Of a stretch of 64,000 nt of DNA, positions 9,652 to 17,064 are shown piece by piece. Origin of the DNA: Candidatus Fibrimonadaceae bacterium (GTDB taxonomy: Bacteria; Fibrobacterota; Fibrobacteria; Fibrobacterales; Fibrobacteraceae). The notes under the pieces are model-generated. The model was not told the DNA's origin. It made no database searches and saw nothing but the letters and a program-made list of their open reading frames with translations. The DNA lies in contig JAITFN010000026.1 in assembly GCA_031281345.1 (NCBI GenBank), positions 1-64,000 on the forward strand, written 5' to 3'. How positions within the stretch are numbered: the stretch's first letter is position 1; each line of letters starts with the position of its first letter. The position numbers and the translations under genes are program-made.

Positions 9652-12224
9652 ATTTGAATGTAAATCCCTGCAAAATGTGTATGCCTATGGGTGCTATAAG
9701 CGCACTATGGGGTGTGAAAGGCTGTATGCCCATGCTGCATGGCTCTCAGGGCTGCGCCACTTACATTCGCCGTCACATGTCAACGCATTACAGCGAACCT
9801 ATAGATATTGCCTCTTCTTCTTTAACCGAAGAAGGAACAGTTTTTGGCGGCGAAGCGAACCTGCTCAAAGGTTTGAAAAATATGATAGAGCTTTACAACC
9901 CCGAAGTAATAGGGGTGTGCACCACCTGCCTTGCCGAAACAATTGGCGAAGATGTTGGAGCGATTGTAAAAAAATTTTATGAACAAAATTCTACAGTGAA
10001 AGTTATCAACGTTGCTTCCCCAGGGTACGGAGGAACGCAGAACGAAGGTTGGTTTGTTGCAATTCGCTCAATTCTGGAACAAATGGAACCAAACAAACAA
10101 CCTAACGGAAAAATAAATATAATAACGCCTATGATTAGCCCTGCCGACACTCGTTGGCTTAAAAGTTTTTTAAAGGAAATGGGAATAGACTACATTTTAT
10201 TGCCAGACATCTCGGACAATTTAGACGGAGCAACCGAGAAGCATTACGAACGTTTAAAAACAGATGGCACCTCAATAACGGATATTGCGGCAATGGCAGG
10301 CGCAAAACTTACAATTGAATTTTCTGAATTTACAGACGAAAAAAATTCACCCGCAGAGTATTTAAAAGAAACTTATGGAGTGCCTTATGTAAAACTCTCG
10401 CTGCCTTCTGGAGCGAGCGGTATGGATAAGTTAATCAGCGTTTTAACAGAAGCGGGTGGAGCTCCTAGCGATGAGATAAAAAAAGCAAGAGGGCGCTATA
10501 TAGACGCAATGATAGACTCCCACAAACACTCCGCGCAGGCACGTGTTGCGGTATTTGGCGACCCGGATTTTGTGGTGGCTATGGTGTGGCTCTGCTGCGA
10601 AAACGGTGCTCTTCCAGTTTTGGCGGCAACAGGCTCAATTTCCCCAAAGCTAAAAGAGATGCTCGCAAACGAGACTGAAGATTGCAGAAAATTTCATTTC
10701 GCAGAAGAAATACGAGTTCTTGACGACAGCGATTTTTCCGCAATTGAAAAAGGGTGTGTTGAGCTAGGCGCAAACCTGCTAATCGGAAGCTCAGACGGGC
10801 GGCGTATTTCACGCAAACTGAACATTCCTCTTATACGCTGCGCATTTCCCATACACGATTATATAGGCGGCCAGCGAACTCGCATTCTAGGCTTTGACGG
10901 CTCGCTTTGCATATTAGACCAAGCGGCAAATGCGATGATGGAAAAAACCGAAGGTAGTTTTCGCGAAGAATTGCACGAGAAATTTTACAAACCTCAAACA
11001 GCAAAAAAAGCAGCAGACAAAACCGCTACACACCCTTGCTTTGGAGAACAGGCTTGCCAAAATGCACGTGTGCATTTACCCGTTGCTCCAAAATGCAATA
11101 TACAATGCAACTACTGCCTGCGAAACTACGACTGCATGAATGAGAGCCGCCCAGGAGTTACATCTAAAATTTTATCCCCAGCCGAGGCTTTGGAACGCTA
11201 CATAAAACTCAAAGCGAATATGCCAAGCCTCACTGTTGTTGGCATTGCAGGGCCCGGCGATGCTCTGGCAAATTTTGACAAATCTGCCGAAACATTCCGC
11301 CTAATTCGTGAATATGACCAGGGCGTAACTTTTTGCATTGCCACAAACGGGCTGTTACTTCCGCAATACGCACAAGAATTGAAAGAATTGGATGTGAGCC
11401 ATGTAACGGTAACCATGAATGCGGTTGACCCCTCAATAGGTGCCAAAATCTACAAGTATGTTCAATACATGGGCAAAACTTACACTGGCATTGAAGGGGC
11501 AGCCATTCTCCTTGCAAATCAGCTCGCTGGAATAAAAATGTTGAGCGAGGCAGGAATCATGTGCAAAGTGAATTGCGTAACTTTAAAAGGAATCAACGAC
11601 CACCATATATACGAAGTGACCCAAATGGCGGCGAATCTCGGAGCCTTTATGACAAACATAATGCAGCATCTTCCTGTAAAAGGCTCGGCATTTGAAGGCT
11701 TGGAACGTGTGACAAATAAGGAAATAGCAGTTCTTAGAGAGCAGTGCGGAGCAAATATAAAGCAAATGACACATTGCCGCCAATGCCGCTCAGACGCAGC
11801 AGGAACGCTAGATAGAGATGTATCTATTGAATTCAGAGAAAGCGTCCCAGAAAAACCTGGACCCGAAAAATTCAGGCGTTTTGCGGTAGCTACCCAAACA
11901 GGGGCAGTTGTGGATATGCACTTTGGGCAGGCAGACGAGTTTTACATTTACGAAAGTGATGAAAAAAATGCGAGGTTTGTGGAAACCAGAAAAGTTATCA
12001 AGTATTGCAATGGTCCTCAATGCGAAAACAAAGAGGAAAGATGGAATTCGGTTATACACGCTATTTCCGACTGCGAAGCGGTGCTTGCGGTTAGAATTGG
12101 CCCAACGCCAGAAAAACGCTTAAAAGAAAACGGCATTAGTGCGATTACGACTTATGAAAGGGTAGAAACAGCCGTTTTGCAAGCGGCAAAAGAAAAAAGG
12201 AGGAACACTCATGGTACAGCCTAA
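9633..12224 (+). CDS. nifN-B: NifN-NifB fusion with C-terminal NifX/NafY-like domain
   Basis: N-terminus NPCKMCMPMGAISALWGVKGCMPMLHGSQGCATYIRRH (NifN); C-terminal half has radical SAM CNIQCNYCLRNYDC (NifB), then FAVATQTGAVVDMHFGQADEFYIYE (NifX/NafY-like). Confidence 0.94.
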   Translation: MEICMLNLNVNPCKMCMPMGAISALWGVKGCMPMLHGSQGCATYIRRHMSTHYSEPIDIASSSLTEEGTVFGGEANLLKGLKNMIELYNPEVIGVCTTCLAETIGEDVGAIVKKFYEQNSTVKVINVASPGYGGTQNEGWFVAIRSILEQMEPNKQPNGKINIITPMISPADTRWLKSFLKEMGIDYILLPDISDNLDGATEKHYERLKTDGTSITDIAAMAGAKLTIEFSEFTDEKNSPAEYLKETYGVPYVKLSLPSGASGMDKLISVLTEAGGAPSDEIKKARGRYIDAMIDSHKHSAQARVAVFGDPDFVVAMVWLCCENGALPVLAATGSISPKLKEMLANETEDCRKFHFAEEIRVLDDSDFSAIEKGCVELGANLLIGSSDGRRISRKLNIPLIRCAFPIHDYIGGQRTRILGFDGSLCILDQAANAMMEKTEGSFREELHEKFYKPQTAKKAADKTATHPCFGEQACQNARVHLPVAPKCNIQCNYCLRNYDCMNESRPGVTSKILSPAEALERYIKLKANMPSLTVVGIAGPGDALANFDKSAETFRLIREYDQGVTFCIATNGLLLPQYAQELKELDVSHVTVTMNAVDPSIGAKIYKYVQYMGKTYTGIEGAAILLANQLAGIKMLSEAGIMCKVNCVTLKGINDHHIYEVTQMAANLGAFMTNIMQHLPVKGSAFEGLERVTNKEIAVLREQCGANIKQMTHCRQCRSDAAGTLDRDVSIEFRESVPEKPGPEKFRRFAVATQTGAVVDMHFGQADEFYIYESDEKNARFVETRKVIKYCNGPQCENKEERWNSVIHAISDCEAVLAVRIGPTPEKRLKENGISAITTYERVETAVLQAAKEKRRNTHGTA

Positions 12225-12519
12225 ATATCACATTTTTGTCTGCGGAAGTTCTCGCATAAACGGAACGCAAATGGGCACTTGCTTTCAAAAGAAAGCGGTT
12301 GGCTTGGTGCAAAAGTTCATGCAGGAAATCGAGGAGAGAGACATATCCTCTGACTGCTTGGTTACCAATACCGGATGCTTTGGCATCTGCGATAAAGGCC
12401 CCATTGCGGTTGTATATCCCGAAGGCGTATGGTACGGCAACCTCGACGAGGCAAAGATTGAGGAAATTTGTGAAAAGCATTTGGAAGGCGGAGTTCCGGT
12501 AGAGGAATACAAAATCTAA
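12211..12519 (+). CDS. [2Fe-2S] ferredoxin, thioredoxin-like fold, nif-linked
   Basis: YHIFVCGSSRINGTQMGTCFQKK...DCLVTNTGCFGICDKGPIAVVYPEGVWY. Confidence 0.88.
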   Translation: MVQPKYHIFVCGSSRINGTQMGTCFQKKAVGLVQKFMQEIEERDISSDCLVTNTGCFGICDKGPIAVVYPEGVWYGNLDEAKIEEICEKHLEGGVPVEEYKI

Positions 12520-13323
12520 ATGATTCACATCACAGACAAAACTCTGGCGTGCCTTGACAAGCTGCCGCATAATAAATTCTATCTTTCAGAATTTTTGAAT
12601 TTCTTGATTGAAATGGAGGTTGATGCAATTGAGCTTTCGGAGAAAATGCACGATTTATTGTCACCGCTCCCTGAATATCCAGCCTATATTTTGCGCCCCA
12701 AAAAAACTCGCATACAAGGATTAGACGATGCATTATGCGGCGATTATTTGCAAACATTCAAGCATTTAAAAAGCAATTTTGAGTTTTGCCCAGAGAACCG
12801 CTTTCACTGCGCAACCGCTTTGGCTGCGGAATGGGTGATAAGCGGCGCAGGAAAAAATATAGTGAGTTCCTTTAGCGGGATAGGCGGCTTTGCGGCAACC
12901 GAAGAGCTGATTATGATTTTGAAAATAAACGGACTTCGCAAACCGAACAAAACTTACAATTTTCTCCCCGAAATGACAAAATTATTTTCCAAAATAATAA
13001 AAAAAAAGATACCGAAAAACAAACCCATTATAGGCAGTAAAATATTTGAAGTGGAATCTGGAGTTCACGTTGACGGAATTCTTAAAAATCCTGCAAGCTA
13101 TGAGCCGTTTCCGCCGGAAAGCGTGGGGCAGAAGCGGAGAATTGTGCTGGGAAAGCATAGCGGAACTGCCTCAATACTCGCAAAGTTCGCAGAGCTAAAA
13201 ATAAAACGTGTAGAGAAAGATATTGTGTATATTCTTGAACAGGTTAAAATGAAAGCTCTGCAAAAAAAAGGCGAAGTGAGCAACCGAGAATTTTTGAGAA
13301 TTTTAAGAGAACACCCAATATGA
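12520..13323 (+). CDS. nifV-omega: Homocitrate synthase, omega (C-terminal) subunit
   Basis: KIFEVESGVHVDGILKNPASYEPFPPESVGQKRRIVLGKHSGTASI is the NifV C-terminal half; no HMGL catalytic N-terminus. Confidence 0.88.
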   Translation: MIHITDKTLACLDKLPHNKFYLSEFLNFLIEMEVDAIELSEKMHDLLSPLPEYPAYILRPKKTRIQGLDDALCGDYLQTFKHLKSNFEFCPENRFHCATALAAEWVISGAGKNIVSSFSGIGGFAATEELIMILKINGLRKPNKTYNFLPEMTKLFSKIIKKKIPKNKPIIGSKIFEVESGVHVDGILKNPASYEPFPPESVGQKRRIVLGKHSGTASILAKFAELKIKRVEKDIVYILEQVKMKALQKKGEVSNREFLRILREHPI

Positions 13324-14087
13324 AACAGCGGAGATACCTTTTAGACACCACCTTAAGAGACGGAGAACAAAGTCCGGGCTTATGTTTTACTTCAGAGCAA
13401 AAAATAAAAATCGCCGCATTGCTGGATTTATATGGAGTACATCAAATTGAAGCCGGAGCTCCAGCGGTGTCTAAGCAAGAAAAAGAAAGCATCATCAAGA
13501 TTATGGAAAACCGAAAGAACGCTGTGATATCGGTGTGGTCTAGGCTTGTGCCTTCTGATATTGAACTCGCAATTGACACAAGGCCGGATATAATTCATAT
13601 AGGCGTGCCACTTAACAAAGACTTGGTTATTGACCAGTTGAAAGTTTGCTTGAATTTAATCAACAAAAGCGGCATATCCGCTTCGGTTGGATTTATAAAT
13701 GCCTTTCATTCAAAAATGGAACTTATGATAACCATTGCAAAAATCCTGTTGGACTTTGGTGTGGCGCGAATTCGCTTTGCAGATACCACAGGCACAGCAT
13801 CGCCAAGCCTTTGCCACAGAACGCTGAAAGATTTTTCAGAAAAACTGGGAGGCAGGGCAGAGCTTGGAATTCACGCCCACAACGATTTGGGAATGGCGAT
13901 GGCAAACACAATTGAAGCGGCAAAATCCGGTTGCCTTTACGCCGATGTAACCATAAACGGCATTGGCGAGCGAGCCGGAAATTGCGACTTAGCTCAACTT
14001 GTTTATGCGAGTTCATCAATTTTTGACTGGGGCATCACCGCTTCTGCGGCAAAGAAACTACAAAAAGAAATAAGGAGAGTGTTATGA
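13320..14087 (+). CDS. nifV-alpha: Homocitrate synthase, alpha (catalytic TIM-barrel) subunit
   Basis: LLDTTLRDGEQSPGLCFTSEQK; ELGIHAHNDLGMAMANTIEAAKSGCLYADVTINGIGERAGNCDL. Confidence 0.92.
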   Translation: MKQRRYLLDTTLRDGEQSPGLCFTSEQKIKIAALLDLYGVHQIEAGAPAVSKQEKESIIKIMENRKNAVISVWSRLVPSDIELAIDTRPDIIHIGVPLNKDLVIDQLKVCLNLINKSGISASVGFINAFHSKMELMITIAKILLDFGVARIRFADTTGTASPSLCHRTLKDFSEKLGGRAELGIHAHNDLGMAMANTIEAAKSGCLYADVTINGIGERAGNCDLAQLVYASSSIFDWGITASAAKKLQKEIRRVL

Positions 14088-14698
14088 AAAAAGTAGCTGT
14101 ATTCACAAATGCAGATTCAAAGTTGTGCGATTTTTTTGAAGCTAACCGCTTCTTGATATATGAGCGCGGCAAAACGGGCTGGGAAAAAACAAACGAAACC
14201 AGCTTTGAAAAAATAGTTCCGTCTGCACCTGCCGCAACAAGGAAAAACACCGAGGCCCTTTTGCCGCTTATTGAAGGCTGCAATGTGTTGGCAGGCGGTG
14301 CATTGGTGGGAATTCCATTTTCGGTATTTGACCGAGCGGGTCTTCATATTTTTGAAATAGGCGAACTGAACAGCGAAACCTTTGACGGCATAATGGAAGA
14401 ACTGTGCAACGCAGATGCCGCCATTGCCGCAAAGGAAGCGATTATCAGGGAAGCAAAGCCCGTTGAAACATCCACGCCCGGCGTTTATTTTTTGGATTTG
14501 GTAGCTTTGCAAAAAGAATGCCCAGAGGTGACCAGCAAAAAAGCGATGATGGACTTTTTGCAAAACACGCCCTTTATGGAACTTCACCTAGTTTGCAAAC
14601 ACATTCCGCCTTGGATAGAAAACAGCGGTGCGTACAAGGTGCAAATTACAAGCGACAAAGCTGGCACGGTTCAGGCGATTATTACTAGGGGATGTTGA
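14084..14698 (+). CDS. AnfO-like nitrogenase accessory protein
   Basis: N-terminal MKKVAVFTNADSKLCDFFEANRFLIYERGKTGW and EGCNVLAGGALVGIPFSVFDRAGLHIFEIG pattern; last gene of the overlapping nif operon. Confidence 0.65.
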   Translation: MKKVAVFTNADSKLCDFFEANRFLIYERGKTGWEKTNETSFEKIVPSAPAATRKNTEALLPLIEGCNVLAGGALVGIPFSVFDRAGLHIFEIGELNSETFDGIMEELCNADAAIAAKEAIIREAKPVETSTPGVYFLDLVALQKECPEVTSKKAMMDFLQNTPFMELHLVCKHIPPWIENSGAYKVQITSDKAGTVQAIITRGC

Positions 14699-14713
14699 AA
14701 AAACAGACTCACA

Positions 14714-14760
14714 GCAGTAATAAGTAAACACCCTGCCTACCGCAGCAGTAATAAGTAAAC
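14714..14760 (+). promoter_or_regulatory. Two copies of GCAGTAATAAGTAAAC (14714-14729, 14745-14760)
   Basis: Exact 16-bp repeats 31 bp apart; the proximal copy ends 23 bp before TTGAAA-N17-TATATT (14784-14812). Confidence 0.75.
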
Positions 14761-14783
14761 ACCCCCCGCCCCCCCCCTAAATC

Positions 14784-14812
14784 TTGAAAAATCCCCCTCA
14801 ATTTACTATATT
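14784..14812 (+). promoter_or_regulatory. Putative promoter TTGAAA-N17-TATATT
   Basis: -35 14784-14789, -10 14807-14812. Confidence 0.6.
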
Positions 14813-14924
14813 TACTTATGTGCGAAATTGCTTATTTTTCGCATACTGTATAAAAATCTTCAAATTGCCCTCTTCACAAATCGCTTTTTAATTTATATTA
14901 TTACATAACATTAACAAAACACAC

Positions 14925-14989
14925 AAAGGCGTGTGTTCTTTATGGAGGCAGCTCACAAGGGTTGCTTCTGTGGAGAAGCACACGTCTTT
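14925..14989 (+). ncRNA. Leader hairpin homologous to hairpin 2 of the nifH leader
   Basis: CACACAAAGGCGTGTGTTCT pairs with AAGCACACGTCTTT, followed by T run; G-U substitutions preserve the stem. Confidence 0.6.
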
Positions 14990-15007
14990 TTTTTTGGAGG
15001 AAAAAAC

Positions 15008-17062
15008 GTGAAAAAATCCATTCTCGCAGTTTTCGCAGTGAGTGCAACACTCGCGCTGCTCGCCTGTTCTGGCAGTTCAAACAGCACCGATGAGGAGCAA
15101 ATTGCCACTTTCAAAACTAAACCATTGACATTCACAGACGAACGTGACGGTAAAACATATAGATATGTTAAAATAGGTACACAAGCTTGGATGGCGGAGA
15201 ATTTGAATTATGCGGTGCCTTTGACAGTTGAAGCAGGCAGCACTGCAATAGATGCCGAAGTGGGCAGTGTGTGCTACGACAATAAAGAAAGCAACTGCGA
15301 TAAATACGGAAGGCTTTACTATTGGACAACGGCAATGGGCCTGCCTGCCGACTGCAAAGGCAAACCCTGCCCAACTCCCAAAGGCACACAGCGTCAAGGC
15401 GTTTGCCCTGCTGGCTGGCATTTACCAGATTCTTCGGAATGGGGAACTCTGCTGAATTATGTAGGCATAAAGGCTGGTCAAGTGTATGGCAACAAACTAG
15501 CAACCAAACTGATGTCCGAATCCATTGGCGGCACAGACAAATATGGTTTTAATGCCCTGCTTAGCGGTATGTACAACAATGGCAGAGGAAGATTCTTTGG
15601 CATTGATACCCTTGGCAAGTGGTGGACTACCTCTATATATACCGGTGTTTATACTCCGACAATATCCGAGAATGGGCAAATGAGATTTTCACAAACCCTT
15701 ACAAATCTCCCCTATTTATATTCGGTGCGCTGCGTTCAAGACGACCCTTCGCTGCCATTGATTACGGCAACGAGCAGCTCATCTGTTAAGGAAACACCAA
15801 GCAGTTCGTCTGCAACCCCTAAACCAACATTCGCAAACACATTCACAGATGAGCGCGATGGCAAAAAATATGGATATGTGGAAATAGGCGAGCAAACTTG
15901 GATGGCTGAGAATCTGAATTACGCTGTGGATTTCAGTGAAATTGGTGGTAATAAATACGACAGCAAGTGCTATATGAACGACGAATCCAACTGCGATATA
16001 TATGGCAGGCTTTACACTTGGGGAGCAGCTATTAATTCGCTCTGCCCAAGTGACTGGCATTTGCCAAGCGATGCCGAATGGGCAAAACTGACGAATTTTG
16101 CAGGCAAGAGTGCTGCAACCAAATTGAAGTCTAAAATTGGCTGGGACAGCAGCGGAAACGGCACCGATGCTTACGGCTTTGCTGCCCTTCCGAGCGGCAT
16201 AGGCGTAGGCGGAGCAGGTGTAGGTTTCGAAATGATAGGCACAGGCACATTTTTCTGGACTAGCACAGAGGACGATTATTTCCACCAAAGCGTTTTCAGC
16301 CACAGAATGTATTACAGCAGTGATACTGTTGAAAGGAGAGAGTCCAATAAAAGCAGCTACTTCAGTGTTCGCTGCGTAAAAGACGTGGCAAAGTCGAGCA
16401 GCTCGTCCGCTGTAAAAACGCCAAGCAGTTCGTCCGCTGTATTGTCAACTGTGGTAGAAAACGGCGTGGTGAAAACTCTTTTCACAGATGAACGTGACGG
16501 CAAAATATATAAATCAGTTAAAATAGGCAAGCAAACGTGGATGGCGGAAAATCTGAATTATGCTGCCGAAGGCAGAATGTGCTATGAAGATTGCACTGTT
16601 TATGGTGGCATTTACGACTGGGCAACGGCTATGGATTTGCTCAATACCTACAATACGCTGTCTTACACTGCCTCCGCAAAACACCAAGGCATTTGTCCCG
16701 CAGGCTGGCATATCCCAAGCGATGCCGAGTGGACAACGCTTGCGAATTTTGTTGGCGATAATGCGGGAATCAGATTAAAAGCCAAGAGCGGCTGGAACAG
16801 CAATAATGGCATTTCGGGCAATGGCAATGATATGTACGGCTTTGCTGCATTGCCTGGTGGCTATGCCGCGGGCAGAAATCTCAACAATCAAGGCTACTAC
16901 GGTTACTGGCTGAGTGCTACGGAATATGCGGTAGAGACAACCGGAGGTCAGCACGCCTACAGTCGGAAAATGTCATACGACAAAGATGATTTCTTCCAAG
17001 ATGCCCATATAAAGAACTATTACGCATACAGTGTTCGCTGCGTTAAGGATACGGAGGAATAA
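15008..17062 (+). CDS. Lipoprotein with three FISUMP (Fibrobacter succinogenes major paralogous) domains
   Basis: GTG start with GGAGG; lipobox LLACSG; three copies of FTDERDGKxYxxVKIGxQxWMAENLNYA...CPxGWHLPxxxEW. Confidence 0.9.
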   Translation: MKKSILAVFAVSATLALLACSGSSNSTDEEQIATFKTKPLTFTDERDGKTYRYVKIGTQAWMAENLNYAVPLTVEAGSTAIDAEVGSVCYDNKESNCDKYGRLYYWTTAMGLPADCKGKPCPTPKGTQRQGVCPAGWHLPDSSEWGTLLNYVGIKAGQVYGNKLATKLMSESIGGTDKYGFNALLSGMYNNGRGRFFGIDTLGKWWTTSIYTGVYTPTISENGQMRFSQTLTNLPYLYSVRCVQDDPSLPLITATSSSSVKETPSSSSATPKPTFANTFTDERDGKKYGYVEIGEQTWMAENLNYAVDFSEIGGNKYDSKCYMNDESNCDIYGRLYTWGAAINSLCPSDWHLPSDAEWAKLTNFAGKSAATKLKSKIGWDSSGNGTDAYGFAALPSGIGVGGAGVGFEMIGTGTFFWTSTEDDYFHQSVFSHRMYYSSDTVERRESNKSSYFSVRCVKDVAKSSSSSAVKTPSSSSAVLSTVVENGVVKTLFTDERDGKIYKSVKIGKQTWMAENLNYAAEGRMCYEDCTVYGGIYDWATAMDLLNTYNTLSYTASAKHQGICPAGWHIPSDAEWTTLANFVGDNAGIRLKAKSGWNSNNGISGNGNDMYGFAALPGGYAAGRNLNNQGYYGYWLSATEYAVETTGGQHAYSRKMSYDKDDFFQDAHIKNYYAYSVRCVKDTEE

Positions 17063-17064
17063 TT

